A stretch of DNA of 64,000 bases from Congeria kusceri (GCA_027627225.1 CM051030.1:21978605-22042604); one strand, 5' to 3'; counted from the stretch's first letter, positions 1 to 11,128 are shown. Numbers and translations: made by a program. The notes: generated from the sequence alone by a model not told the origin.

Positions 1-885
1 AATAAAGTATTGCGAAAAAAATATTTTGGCTAAAAAGACGGTGTCCGAAAACTTAAGAGTTTTTACGGTATAGGTTTTCACCATTAAACTCTTATTTCTG
101 TTGTGCAATTTCTTTCTATATCGATACAGGCACATTTTAGCAAAGGAAATCATAATTATTACCTACTTTATACTTATTGAGTGCATAGCTACATACAATT
201 GTCAAATATACATATCATAAATAAATTTGTCCTGAACATATATATGTACATTGAAGCGTACAGTCCTACAGACACAGGTGTCGAATTCCACTTTGTATTG
301 ATATATTATTCCTTTAATGAATACAACCCCACTGTCACGGTATTTTAGCTACTTAGAATAGTCATATATGCATATGATAAATACAAAGCAATTAAAAATT
401 ACTCAATTCTTAACCATTTAAATCCTTAGTATTATGTTTTCTATATAGAACAGTGTGCTTACATGCAAAGTGCAATTTCTTTCTCATCCATATTATATTT
501 TGTAATATTAAATTTGCAGAGCATATATATGTATAAAGAAGTCTTACGACACAATCATAGTGATATTGTTCAGAATATTGTGTTTTATACACGCTACTGA
601 GTTGTTTTACGAATATTGTTTATTTTAAAAGCAAAGCTTTATATATGTACATGTAACATTCCCATTATATGAAGGGAAATTGTACATTATATTATTTTTA
701 CTTTTATGTTAATCAGTGTACTCGGGCAATGGTTTTTAACCGACGTCCGGAGGGTAAAAAAACCCAGTCGTTCATTCTGACATCGGCATCTAACTCTGAA
801 TTTACATATTGCATAGCTAGATCTACATTTTGAGATCTCATTCAGTTATACACAAATAATACCATGGGCATGAGGTCAAATGTAG
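1..885. other. AT-rich DNA with no gene recognised
   Basis: No reading frame with exon-like borders or a recognisable domain is visible on either strand. The longest frame here (minus strand, 410-592) has no family features. The stretch is simple AT-rich intergenic or intronic sequence leading into the satellite block that follows. Confidence 0.6.
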
Positions 886-2995
886 TGCTGTCTGTGAATA
901 CAGCTGCGTGTCCAGGTCACTGTTCACTTCTGCATTGAAAACATACGAAATATAACACATTCGCGTTATACTTCTACTCACTGTTTCAAAAACAATACAA
1001 AGTCAGCCGGTTCGAATAGAGACATGGCTTCGCATCCAGGTCTATTATCAGCTGTGACTTTAAAATTTATGATAAAATAATGCATACTAGTACACGCTTT
1101 TAAGCAGACTAAATTATCGCAAACACGAATACAGAACTGGCTGCGTATTCAGTTCTGTATTCAACCTTAGATTGAACATGCATGATAGAAAACATATTCG
1201 AGTCATACTACTACTCATCGTTACAAAAAGCAAACACAGCTTAACCGATTCAAATGCAGACCTGGCTCTGTATTTAGATATTCCTTCAGGTCTGCATCTG
1301 TATAATATAATATAAATATTTAAGTGTCATACTTCGACTTTACAATGTTGAAATCAACATTTACTACCGAACCAAATACAGACCTGGATCTGCATTCAGG
1401 TCTGTAATTAGCTCTGCATTGCAATTTTACGACACAAAACACATATGCGCCATACCACTACTTGCTGGTACAACAAGCGCCCAAAATAATACCTGATGAC
1501 AGAATAGCCATGTAGTCAGCTCTATCATGAAATCCTATGATAGAGAACACATTTGCACAATACCATTACAAGCTGTTATAAAAACAACCAAAATAGCAGG
1601 GAACGAATACAGACCTATATATGAATTCAGCTTTGTATTCAGCTCTACATTGCTATTCTATGATAGTGAAAACATTTGCGATTAATACAAAACTGGCTAT
1701 GTAGTCAGATCTGCATTCAGCTCGGCATTGCAAGCCTATGATATGACAAACATTGGCGCCATACAACTACTCGAAGTAAAGAAAACAATCTTGAACACAG
1801 GATCAAATACGGATCTGGCTCTGTATTCAGATCTACATTCAGGTCTACATTGCAAATATATGACAGAAAATATATATGCCGTACCTCCACCCGAAATTGT
1901 TGAAATCAAAACAGCACACACGAAACCGAATACAGACCTTGCTCTGTATTCTGCTCTGCAACGTAAACCTACGAGTTAAAACAGAAATACGTTTGCGTCC
2001 TACTACTACTCGCTGTAACAAAACACACCCATAATAACACCTGACCGAATACAGAGCTGGCTCTGTATTCAGCATCTGCATCGCAATCCAGTGATAGAAA
2101 AGTCATTTTCACTATACACTACACGCTATTATAAAAACAACAAACAAAACGACCTTGCTCTGTCTTCATCTCAGTATTCAGCTCTGCATAGAATACCTCC
2201 TTATAAAACACATTTGCGTTATACCACTACACGTTGTTATAAAACACAAACACCGAAACTAATACTGAATCGAATACAAATATGGCGCTTGATGCAGCTC
2301 TGTAATGAGCTCTGCATTGCCGGACTATGATGGTAAACACATTTCTGTTATACCACTACTGACTGTTACAAAAACACACACAATAATACCGGATCGAATA
2401 CAGACCTGGTCGTCTATTCATATCTCTATTTAGCTGTGAATTGCAAACCTATTATATAAAACACATTTGATAGTATACCACTGCGCACTTTTATGAACAG
2501 CAGTCACAAATAACAGAGACCTGGCCTTGGCTTAAGCTCGTTATTCATGTCTTTATGCAGGCCTATGTAGTAAACACATTTTCATTATACCGCTATAACA
2601 CGAGATCGAATACAGACCTGGCTCTGTATTCTGCCCTGTGTTCAAGTCTGCATTGCCAGCCTATGATAGTGAACACATTTCCGTGATATCACAATATGTT
2701 AATGCATCCCTAGAAACACGATCTGAATTCGGCTTTGTATTCAGCCCTGTATTGGGCACTGCATTTCAAACCTATGATAGTAAACACATTTGCGCCATAC
2801 CACTACACACTCTTATAAAAAGTACCCAAAATAACAAGGGTCGAACACAGATCTGGCTCTGGATTCAGCTCCGTATTCAGCTCTGCATTGTTTAGTAAAC
2901 ACATTGGCGCCAAACAACTCCATGCTGTCATGAATTGCATTTCTTTGACAGAAAGTGTTCAGACCTGGCCCTGCTTTCAGTCCTGTCTTCAGCTA
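886..2995 (+). repeat. Diverged satellite, about 118-bp period, about 18-19 units
   Basis: A core resembling GAATACAGACCTGGCTCTG followed by TATTCAGCTCTGCATTG recurs near 1011, 1127, 1248, 1372, 1604, 1804, 1928, 2046, 2393, 2604, 2842 and 2956. Spacings are mostly 114-124 bp, with two or three short units. Each unit then carries a run like CCTATGATAG, ACACATTTGCG and CCATACCACTAC. Several short reading frames on both strands fall inside this block; they follow the repeat period and are not believed to be genes. Copies differ by many substitutions, so the array looks old. Confidence 0.88.
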
Positions 2996-2997
2996 TG

Positions 2998-3505
2998 GAG
3001 TAGTAAAAAGAGTGGTGGTGGTGGTGGTGGTGAATGATGGTGGTGGTAGTGGTGGTGGTGGTGGTGGTGGTGGATGGTGGATGTTGGTGGTGGATGGTGT
3101 ATGGTGGTTGATGGTGGATGGTGATTGTGGATGGTGGATGGTGGATGGTGGTTGTGGTGGTGGAGGTGATGGTGGTGGTGATGGATGGTGTTGGTGGTGG
3201 TGGTGGTGGGTGATGGTTTTGGTGGATGGTGGCGATGGTGGATGGTGGATGATGGATTGTGGTGGTGGTGGATGGTGGATGGTGGTGTTGGTGCTGGTGG
3301 TGGATAGTGAATGGTGGAGGGTGGAGATGGTGGTAGTTGGGTGGTTGATGGTGGATGGTTGATGTCGGATGGTGCTGGTGGTGGATGGTGGGGTGGGGGT
3401 GGGGGTGGATGGTAGTTGTTGCTGGTAGTGGTGGTGGTGGTGGTGGTAGTGGTGGAGGATGGTGGATGGTGGATGGCAGATGGTGGTGATGGTGGTGGTG
3501 GTTAT
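2998..3505. repeat. GGT/GAT-rich minisatellite
   Basis: About 500 bp made of GGTGGT, GGTGAT and GGTGGATGGT units with hardly any other sequence on the plus strand. It creates frames of Val/Gly/Trp on the plus strand and His/Pro/Thr on the minus strand, which are products of the repeat. It directly abuts the end of the 118-bp satellite. Confidence 0.93.
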
Positions 3506-4445
3506 TTCGATTGTTAACAACAGAAAAGTACTTTCTCATCGAAGAATGGTATAATTTTCCCTTTAAAGCTATATTCACAGAAGGTTTTTACATGTATATA
3601 ATATCCTATTATACATGTTTTCCAATGCATTTATGATTAAATATCACACACTCTACGGTCAATTATTATTCCTCGTGCTATCAGGTGTCATATTCATCAA
3701 CTGTACGTGGTTATCGTGTCGCGTGTAGGAAATATGTGGAACATAGGGTCATACTGTTTAAAGGCGTAAATCTAACCCAAAAATCTTACAAGATCAATTA
3801 ATTTTGCAATGCAAAGAATGCGTAATTAACAACGCGCGCGCGAGCGATTTACACGTCCCTCGTTATAAGTAATGATATTATTTTACGTAAAAATACATGA
3901 ACCAAACATAACTGAAATTAGTCTAGCAACAAAGCTACATGAAATTGTAATTTAATGTTTCACACAATTTTAAATTAATTTACAACACGAATGATATCTA
4001 CGTGTACTCTGTTACTGGTCGCGCATAATTAAGGCGTCATACTTTCATTATTCGCTCAATCAGGAGTGGGAAGTCATTCACTTGAACTGTGTGCACAATA
4101 ATATTCTGTCTAAGATAAAGCGGTGTGTCCTAACTCTGAATGCCAGAGGTGACCATACAAGATACTCATTACAACTTTTACTTATTTCTTATATAATGCT
4201 AGCATCTTTTGTCTACACTTACTTTTTGTTATCCCAATTTTGCGATTTTGAATTGTCATAGTGCTTTTTACTTTTGTTATGTGGGGTATCAAAATGAATA
4301 GTAAAATTAAGATAATACTATATATTGAAGTGTTCTACCTTATTCTTATTTTTGACAAGTTTGAAAAATAATCGTGCAGTAATTGAAATAGTCACAGCCG
4401 ATTACCCAAAGGTCTACTTATAAGTGCCATCTACAATTGTAAGTG
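3506..4445. other. No gene recognised
   Basis: AT-rich sequence with no exon-like open segment. A short alternating CG run (ACGCGCGCGCGAG) lies near 3832. Nothing else stands out. Confidence 0.55.
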
Positions 4446-4583
<138 letters not shown>

Positions 4584-4617
4584 CAGCATCAGCAGTAGTT
4601 TCATATTTGTTTTTGTA

Positions 4618-5461
4618 ACATTGTATAGTGGTCCTCTACAAAGATTGTTCAAATGATTCCCCTGGGGTCAAAACTGACCACGCCCTAGGAGCCACATGGT
4701 TTATATAGACTTAAATCGCAAAAGGACACTAAAAATCTCCATAAGCCGCAAGACCCAGAGGTTTCATATTTAGAATGTAACATTGTAGAGTTGTCCTCTA
4801 CAAAGATTGTTCAAATGATGCCCCTGGGGTCAAAAGGGGCCACGTCCTGGGGGTCATATGGTTTATAGACTTAAAGAGCAAAATGACTTAAAATATCTTC
4901 TCCTAAAACCGTAAGGCCTAGAGGTATCCTCTTAGGTATGTAACATTGTAGAGTTGTCCTCTACAAATATTGTTCAAATGATGTCCTTGGGGTCAAAAGG
5001 GGCCACGCCCCGGGGCGTCAAATGGTGTATAGAGACTTAAATAGCAAGATGGCACACCCCGGGGTCACATGGTTTCTATAGACTGATATGGAAAGTGGTC
5101 ATTAAAAATCGTTTTCTCTGACACTGCAAGGCCCAGAGGTTTCATATTTGGCTTAAAACATTGTTAACTACAAATAGTGTTCAAATTATGCCCCTGGGTG
5201 GAAAGTGGCCACGCCTAATAAACCATGTGGGTTACATGGTTTATTTAGAATTCTTCTCCTGAAACTGCAAGGCCCAGATCTTTGTACTCAGGTAAGTGGT
5301 TTAGTGCCATTTGGTCCTTTTGTTATAAGCCATTATGATTCCTTAAACTCAGGTGAGAAGCGTAGGGCCATCGTGGCCCTCTTGTTTGTAGTGATAAAGC
5401 CCAATAACTCTGACCAAGCGGTTTCATAGTCGAGCGTGCAGTCCTGAGACAGCTCTTATTT
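4618..5461 (+). repeat. Tandem dispersed repeat, about 163-bp units, with mollusc-type 3' termini
   Basis: A block with TTGTTCAAATGATGCCCCTGG, GGTCAAAAGGGGCCACG and AAGGCCCAGAGGTTTCATA recurs at about 4645, 4807, 4970 and 5178. The last unit runs into CTCAGGTGAG...GGGCCATCGTGGCCCTCTTG (about 5347-5390). A second terminus, GCGGTTTCATAG...GAGACAGCTCTTATT, ends at 5461. Both endings recur elsewhere in this window (55.7 kb and 60.8 kb; 35.0 kb). From general knowledge such endings are widespread in bivalve genomes; the class of element is not settled here. Confidence 0.75.
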
Positions 5462-5744
5462 GATTTCCCGTACAAAAATCTTGATGATTCCAAAGATGGA
5501 ATTCTAGTTACCTAAAAATAACGCTTGATTGCTTTACAAATTAGCCATTTTCGTGAAATGACATCGCATTGATTCGCATAAGTGCACGTTTTCTAATTAT
5601 GGATTTTCGGCACGAGCCGATTATCCATAATTGGCCCTCCTAATATTATGACGTCGAAATCAGCCAAATAATGCATGGATTTTTAATGTAAATATGTTAG
5701 TATATATAGTAACATATGCAATAATGAACATTAATTATACTCAG
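5462..5744. other. Unannotated spacer between two repeat blocks
   Basis: About 280 bp with no coding or RNA signal that I can see. Confidence 0.5.
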
Positions 5745-6690
5745 GCGAGCTGTGAAATAACTAGGTCCAAGGTCCCTATGTCAAAGGTCAAGATCACAAT
5801 TCAAGCTCAAATATAAGAAATCAATTCTTAATATTATGTCCGTAGCATATCTTTGTCCAGGATGTATGGATGTTCAAACAACTTGGCAGAAGTGACAAAC
5901 GTAGTGAGACGGAGTATCGCACGCTAGAAGCAGTTCTCTAGGTCCAAGGTCAATGTCTCAATTCAAGGTAAATGTCCAATATAAGAAATCAATCCTTAAC
6001 ACTTTGTCCAAAGCATATCGTTGTCCAAGATTATCAGATTTTCAAATAACTTGCAGGAAGCGACAAGCATGGTGGGAAGGATTGTTGCGCGCAAGAACCA
6101 GGTCCCTAGGTCCAAGTTCAAGGTCACAAATCATGGTCCAAGGTCATATATAAGAAATCAATCCCTAACTTTTTGTCTGGAGCATATCTTTGTTCAGCAT
6201 GAATGGCTTTTCAGATAACTTAGCAAAAGTTATAAGCATGATTAGACGGAGTGTCGCACGCAAGAACCAAGTTATTACCTCCAAGGTATATGTCGAAATT
6301 CAAGGTAAATGTAAGAAATTAATCCATAACACTTTGTCCGGAGTATTTCTTTGTTCAGCATGAATGCATTTTCAAATAACTTGGCATAAGTAGTTAGCAT
6401 AGTAGGACGGCGTGCAGTGCACAAGAACCAGGTCCCTAGGCCCAAGGTCAAGGTCGCAATTCAATATCAAATATAAGAAATCAATCCTTAACACTTTGTC
6501 CGGAGCATATCGTTGTCCGGCATGGATGAACTTTAATATAACTTTGCAGAAGTGATAAGCATGGTGAGATGGCATGTCAGACGAAAGAACCAGTTACCTA
6601 GGTCCAATGTCAAGGTCACATTTAAAGGTCGAATGTCAAATGTTAGGCAAGCATAATAATGTCATGCATACAGGGGTTTTCAAATAAGTA
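5745..6690 (+). repeat. Tandem repeat, about 168-bp period, six units
   Basis: Each unit contains GGTCCAAGGTCAAGGTCAC, ATATAAGAAATCAATCCTTA, CACTTTGTCCGGAGCATAT and a run like ATAAGCATGGTGAGACGG. Starts fall near 5760, 5940, 6108, 6276, 6438 and 6601. Short reading frames on both strands come from this repeat. It ends about 370 bp before the first exon of the Ig receptor, so it sits where a 5' exon of that gene might be expected. Confidence 0.85.
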
Positions 6691-7061
6691 TGAAGAAATT
6701 ATCGACATCGTGAGATGGAGAAGTGAAGCATACAGGAACAATAACTTAAATTGCCAAAGTTTTAATTACCTATCTTGATTATTTTTTTGTATTGATTAAA
6801 TATTTAAGAATATATATATATTATAATTTTGAGACCTCAACTCACCACACAGATAGAGGCTGTAGAGATGAATTAGATGCACAACTCCGATGACTCTACC
6901 ATTTTAGTTTTTGAATTGTTTCTCCTTTGTCATTTATACCTAATCCCCAAAAAGCTTCTTTGACAGGTGCATCTTTGTGACAAGACCGATATTGATTCAT
7001 TAGTTGATCCTTTGTGAACACAGGGCCTTAATGTTTTAATTGATAAGTGTTCCTTTTTCAG
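6691..7061. other. Intron-like sequence before the first Ig exon of copy 1
   Basis: AT-rich, ending with a pyrimidine stretch and AG at 7060-7061. No homologue of the V-like Ig exon that precedes the equivalent exon in copy 2 (22838-23186) is recognised here or in the repeats upstream. Either it was lost, or it lies to the left of the window. Confidence 0.5.
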
Positions 7062-7376
7062 TTGTCATCTCTGGAGTCACTCTAAGTCAAGTCCCCGCGG
7101 TCAAGATCATAGCTGACACTACAGGAACACTCGTATGCAAGACCCCGGGCGGACTTCCTGCAACCATTGTTACCTGGTTCCGTGAGACATCTACTGGGGA
7201 TGTGAATATAACATCCCAGTCTTCAAGTGTGACTTCAGTGCAGACGGAACTCTCTGTTGTGACCAGTACACTGTCTCAAAGGCCATCAAGAAACGACAAC
7301 TCAGCTAGGATCTACTGCAATGCCAGTAACGGTGGCACAATGTACATATCAAAGACATCCACCATCGATGTGTTAT
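7062..7376 (+). CDS. Ig receptor copy 1: Ig domain exon A
   Basis: An extracellular immunoglobulin-like domain exon of a type I membrane receptor. It is flanked by a TTTTTCAG acceptor and a GTAAGT donor, starts and ends in phase 1, and is 315 nt (105 codons), open throughout. The B-strand cysteine is in LVCKT, the core tryptophan in VTWFRE and the F-strand cysteine in IYCNAS. Asn-X-Ser/Thr sites occur at NITS and NASN. The exon has no start codon of its own that looks like a gene start, so the signal peptide and possibly another Ig domain are missing upstream. The homologous exon in copy 2 is 23449-23720. Binding partner and pathway are unknown. Confidence 0.85.
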
Positions 7377-7484
7377 GTAAGTTATTATACTTTCTGCAGT
7401 TACGCACGTACATAGTATACATTGTATGCAAGTGTCAATCTATATATGTGTGGTGATGCCTTAAGCAAATGATTCCACTTACAG
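7377..7484 (+). other. Intron (copy 1, Ig A to Ig B)
   Basis: A 108-bp GT-AG intron. Joining completes a Tyr codon (T|AC), giving VLYGPDPP, a linker typical of tandem Ig domains, which supports the splice choice. Confidence 0.75.
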
Positions 7485-7781
7485 ACGGTCCTGATCCTCC
7501 CGTGTGTACATACCAGAGTTCCGCAGTGACATGGACTATCAAGATAACAAGAGGCAGTACCTTGAATATCACCTGCACAAGCACCAGTAACCCTCCAAGT
7601 ATCACATACGGGTGGAACTTACCAGACTCAAGTACTCTAACAGGTTCCCAGTTGAGTGTTGCAGACATCCAACCTTCACTAAGTGGCCAGTACAGACTGC
7701 AGGTCTCGAACATCATGACACCAACATTGGGGGCAGCTGTCACGGGGACCAACAGTACTACGATAGCTGTAGATGTACAAT
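7485..7781 (+). CDS. Ig receptor copy 1: Ig domain exon B
   Basis: Second Ig-like domain exon, 297 nt, phase 1 to phase 1, open. It opens with GPDPPVCTYQ and has the B-strand cysteine in NITCTS and the tryptophan in YGWNL. The F strand reads QYRLQVSN, so the usual second cysteine (Y-x-C) is absent; the extra cysteine near the N-terminus might offer another pairing. It ends AVDVQ before a GTAGTC donor. Glycosylation-type sequons occur at LNIT and TNST. Only the 3' half of an equivalent exon is seen in copy 2 (about 23966-24161). Confidence 0.83.
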
Positions 7782-8443
7782 GTAGTCAGTATGGATTGTG
7801 TATATGCCGGTCAATTTTTGGAATGACATCCGTCCAAAACAAATCTAAACAATGCTTGTCATTTGTTTGATTTGTTGATGCTTTACTATATCATTTTAAT
7901 CAATAAATTTTATTAATAAATAGACAATTTGATTATGTTTACAATTTATATACAGCTCCGTATTAAACAAAAAGAAAAAAGAAACATGTGCATACACTAC
8001 TTAATGTCACTGAGATTAATAATAATAATCATGATAAACACCAACATGCATACATGACGAAACCAATCTAAAACTGATACATGTTATTAAATAGGTTTTG
8101 TAGTTATTTTAGTTTGCTTTAATTCATTATTAACCTAGTTAAAAAAAACAATACACTCAAACTAATACATTAAAATACATTTATCATTAACACATTGATT
8201 TAAACGAGTGATGACAACTATGAAGTTTGATAGTGAAAGAGTACAAGGAATTTAACTGTTACATTGTCTTACCATGACCGGAAATCTATAGTGTTGCTCT
8301 AATTCTGTAAGACCAGTCATGTTTGCGTTACCTACATAAATGCCCTTGATCTAACAATGTCCATACTAGCATGAAACAAGTGTACGACGTTCGTGACGGT
8401 CGCGTTTGTTTTCATATACAATACATGTATGCCTCTATTTCAG
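7782..8443 (+). other. Intron (copy 1, Ig B to Ig C)
   Basis: A 662-bp AT-rich GT-AG intron. Splicing restores a Tyr codon (T|AT) and gives VDVQYPQSAP. Nothing else is recognised in it. Confidence 0.7.
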
Positions 8444-8737
8444 ATCCGCAATCAGCGCCGACATTCAAGATTGGCAATGTAACCGTTTTTAGTACAATTG
8501 GGATAATTGCTGGCAACACTCTTACAATTAGCTGTTACAGTCAAAGTACTCCTCCTCCGACATGGTACTCGTGGACCCCTGGTGGAGCGAGCAGCAGCGC
8601 TGATCTAGTACTCAGTAACGTTCAGAATCCGGAAAGTAATGGTCCATATACATGCACAGCTGAAAACACCATGACAACAACAGGGGATGAGTACGTAACA
8701 GCACAGTCGAGTTCCATCGCGAACATAGAAGTGTTGT
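8444..8737 (+). CDS. Ig receptor copy 1: Ig domain exon C
   Basis: Third Ig-like domain exon, 294 nt (98 codons), phase 1-1, open, with a TTTCAG acceptor and GTAAGT donor. Canonical landmarks are the B-strand LTISCYS, the tryptophan region WYSWTPGG and the F-strand GPYTCTAEN. A GNVT sequon follows the start. The copy 2 counterpart (24400-24825) is exactly 132 nt longer because of an internal duplication; without it the two exons have identical length, which confirms the splice sites. Confidence 0.88.
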
Positions 8738-9054
8738 GTAAGTAAATATGCAGTAACTAAATTATGTGCATGTTGTAACAATATAGGTTAGCAATACCGC
8801 AAATGTTATGTTCCAAATAAACCAACTCAATTGCAATGTAGGGTTGAAACGTCGCCGTTTATGGATATTGAAAACTTCACTGTGTTCACGGATTTGTGCG
8901 TCTTACATGAGTTTGAGTATACATATAAATACATTGTATATTATATGCATTTATTATTGATAAAAGGCTGATCATTGATTATATGATAAAGTCAAACATA
9001 TTTCCTATCGTACTTTGTTTATAACCTATTGTATTGTTTTGTTCAATATCATAG
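8738..9054 (+). other. Intron (copy 1, Ig C to FN3)
   Basis: A 317-bp GT-AG intron with no recognised content. In copy 2 the corresponding interval is over 1 kb and holds an additional Ig exon (25394-25620) that has no partner here. Confidence 0.7.
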
Positions 9055-9366
9055 ATGAACCTGAACAATCAACATACTTCTATGTCATAAACGAAACGAT
9101 AACAGAAACAATAGTGGTTGTGACTTGGCTGCCGAAATTTAACGGCGGTATGTCACAAACATTTCAACTGCAATACTTTGCATTGTCACAAGATGCATTG
9201 ACTATTCGTACGGTTAACGAGACGAATAGTATCGAACCGATGTATGCGATGATAACAGGACTTTTAAGTGGAATAGAATACCACAAGGAATTATTTGCAT
9301 TCAATGCAAACGGTAATTCTACGCCCCTCAGCATGACATTCAGAACTTCGATGCCCAATAATAAAG
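9055..9366 (+). CDS. Ig receptor copy 1: fibronectin type III exon
   Basis: The membrane-proximal extracellular domain, 312 nt, phase 1-1, open. The N-terminal strand has VVVTWLPKFNGG, the middle has QTFQLQYFAL and the end has GLLSGIEYHKELFAFNANG, which match the W, Y and L/Y-x-a-x-N-x-x-G landmarks of fibronectin III domains. Sequons occur at INET, VNET and GNST. The counterpart in copy 2 (25892-26184) is very similar, but one base change in spacing near its end destroys the frame. FN3 next to Ig repeats and a membrane span is the layout of many adhesion or recognition receptors. Confidence 0.87.
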
Positions 9367-9570
9367 GTATGAAAGTTTCCCTGATTCGTATGGATTCGTT
9401 TTCCATTAACTTACACGGTATTCCAAACAGTTAAGCTGTGCAGTCAAGAGGAATACTTATTATGTGTTCATTATAGTATGCCAGAATAAATTAATACACT
9501 AGTGTTCCGTGTAACGTTACAGAATCAATGCATGCATACTCTGATCGAAGATGCAAATACTTTATTACAG
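9367..9570 (+). other. Intron (copy 1, FN3 to TM)
   Basis: A 204-bp GT-AG intron. The join creates Asp (G|AC), giving NNKDDTTTAKD. Confidence 0.7.
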
Positions 9571-9717
9571 ACGACACAACGACCGCGAAAGATACCGGTG
9601 TTCCGGTTGCAGGGATTGTTGGTGGAATACTATCAGCATGTGTACTCATAATTATTGTGTCGACTGTGGTTTGTCTGAGAAGAAAATATGACGTTAGATG
9701 TACCTTGAAACGCAAAG
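9571..9717 (+). CDS. Ig receptor copy 1: transmembrane exon
   Basis: A 147-nt exon, phase 1-1, encoding a short threonine-rich stalk (DDTTTAKDTG), one hydrophobic helix (about VAGIVGGILSACVLIIIVST) and a basic stop-transfer sequence (CLRRKYDV, then CTLKRK). This fixes a type I topology with the Ig and FN3 domains outside the cell. A GG motif in the helix is shared with copy 2 (GGIVGGKLPG). The donor is G|GTAATT. Its phase-1 end is compatible with the 31-nt exon at 11129 as well as with the small exon at 10450. Confidence 0.87.
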
Positions 9718-10449
9718 GTAATTCAGTCGCTCTGTCCTTGTACAATGTTGAAAATGCACATGCGTACGCAATATATTTATATTTATTTTTGTTTTGTTTA
9801 ATGACCCAGTCTGTAGGCATTCTTTCATAACATCGTTAATACTGAATGTGGACGCTATCTAACGGTACATGTATATTCTTTAGTATAACAAAATAGTATT
9901 TTATGATTATAGTCTTTGAAATCAACATAGAGGACACAATATAGCACTTATTACTAGGGATGGCAAAACGTTTCGAATATTCGAATGAATTATCGTTATT
10001 TGAATAGTTAAAAAGCTATTCGAATATTCGGAAATTTGTATTGCTTTTGTAAGCATTATTTTATTGATTGTAAAAAGCAGTTTTTGTTCCATCTAAAAGC
10101 AGTATTTCACCAGTAGATACATATTTCAGCAGTAGATGCATTACACCGTGTTTTCAAAAGATTACCCTCTAGTCATGTGTCTGACAAAGATATTGAACAT
10201 TCGGGTCCGTGTCAGTGGTCAGCGTCTAGTGGCCAGTACTACACAATTCGATTCAATGAAAATGCGAATTTTCGAATACCGATTTTAGTATTCGATGCCA
10301 TCCCTACTAATTACATATTGATACCTAAACTTTTATGTGCCAGCTCACAAAACGCTATAATTTTGTTCCTGTTTAGCTTAAATTGTTTTTGATTAAATAT
10401 TCGATATTTAATAAACTAACATAAATGATATTTCCGCGATTTGTTTCAG
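9718..10449 (+). other. Intron (copy 1, TM to cytoplasmic exons)
   Basis: Long intron that contains the hAT-type MITE listed separately. An AG acceptor with a short pyrimidine tract ends it at 10448-10449. Confidence 0.6.
9955..10306. mobile_element. hAT-type MITE with TSD
   Basis: A 352-bp non-autonomous element that starts TAGGGATGGCA and ends TGCCATCCCTA, with further inverted similarity inside (TTCGAATATTCG, GTATTCGAT). It is flanked by CTTATTAC (9947-9954) and CTAATTAC (10307-10314), an 8-bp target duplication with one mismatch. An 8-bp duplication and short A/G-type termini are characteristic of the hAT superfamily. It has no protein-coding capacity and lies in the intron after the transmembrane exon of copy 1. 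No such insertion is recognised in the corresponding intron of copy 2. Confidence 0.88.
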
Positions 10450-10479
10450 AAAACTGAAGGAGGGCCACACTAAACCGAG
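10450..10479 (+). pseudogene. Ig receptor copy 1: damaged 30-nt cytoplasmic mini-exon
   Basis: Aligns with the 31-nt exon at 27013-27043 of copy 2 and keeps a TTTCAG acceptor and GAG|GTATTA donor. If joined to the membrane exon it reads Glu-Asn-stop (TGA), and it is one base shorter than its partner, so the frame downstream is also lost. Using it would truncate the protein three residues after the basic stop-transfer sequence. It can be skipped without loss of frame only if the next tail exon is skipped too. Confidence 0.7.
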
Positions 10480-10685
10480 GTATTAAACATTTATAACTGT
10501 TTCTGGTTGATCTATACATTGCTAATTGTATAAAATACGTGAAAGAACAATATGAAATGCGCATGCAAACAACAGCCATACATTACAATCATATACAAAT
10601 TATGTGTATTTTCCACTATTCGGAAGATTAGCATAAGTATAAGGAATTAGCATATACATGCATGTTAAGATATATACAATTTAAG

Positions 10686-10867
10686 GTCTGACAAAACCAC
10701 TGGCGACGAAGGTGCGTACAATTCAATTCAGCAAGATTTAGAAGAGAGCAGTCACCGTTATAGCACACCTACATCAAGACCCGAGCAATAAATTGTACAA
10801 GGTGACGAAATGTTAAACACTCAGAAGAGTAAATTTATATGAAAATTTGCTTGAGCACGAGGGGTAC
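10686..10867 (+). pseudogene. Ig receptor copy 1: damaged tail exon
   Basis: Aligns with 27628-27820 in copy 2. Both read SSHRYSTP or NSHRYSTP after a shared Gly-Ala-Tyr region. In copy 1 a TAA follows RPEQ, then a frame change. In the shifted frame the sequence LYENLLEHEGYGN is recognisable, against LYETMI and EYGH in copy 2. The donor expected after the YGN block is not a GT in copy 1. The exon therefore looks inactive, although the tyrosine motifs (YxNL here, YETM in copy 2) show what the ancestral tail carried. Confidence 0.7.
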
Positions 10868-11128
10868 GGAAATACCACTAAGCGCTCTTGGTGCATGCAT
10901 AATTTAATAAATCATTATTGAAAGGTTTGATAGGCATTCACGTTAGTTTTGGCTGTGTCACCTAAGTATGACAAAACTTGTCTATATATATTGTAATTTA
11001 CTCCGAATATCCGAATACAGAAACATGTTATTGAATTTCTGCTTTAATCTTTACACCGTCTTCTACTTATTTTGTTTAGTGATCGATTCGCGTCCTTTAA
11101 ACGTCATCTTTAAACGTTTCTTTTCAAG
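10868..11128 (+). other. Intron-like sequence (copy 1 tail)
   Basis: AT-rich sequence ending TTTTCAAG at 11128. Nothing recognised. Confidence 0.5.

Noticed and set aside
1728..2895. Several frames of 60-85 codons on both strands
   Set aside because: They share the 118-bp satellite periodicity and lack start or splice context.
2928..3578. Long His/Pro/Thr-rich frame on the minus strand
   Set aside because: It is the translation of the GGT/GAT minisatellite; frames are open in all registers because of the repeat.
5953..6575. Frames of 65-67 codons
   Set aside because: They lie in the 168-bp tandem repeat and repeat its sequence.
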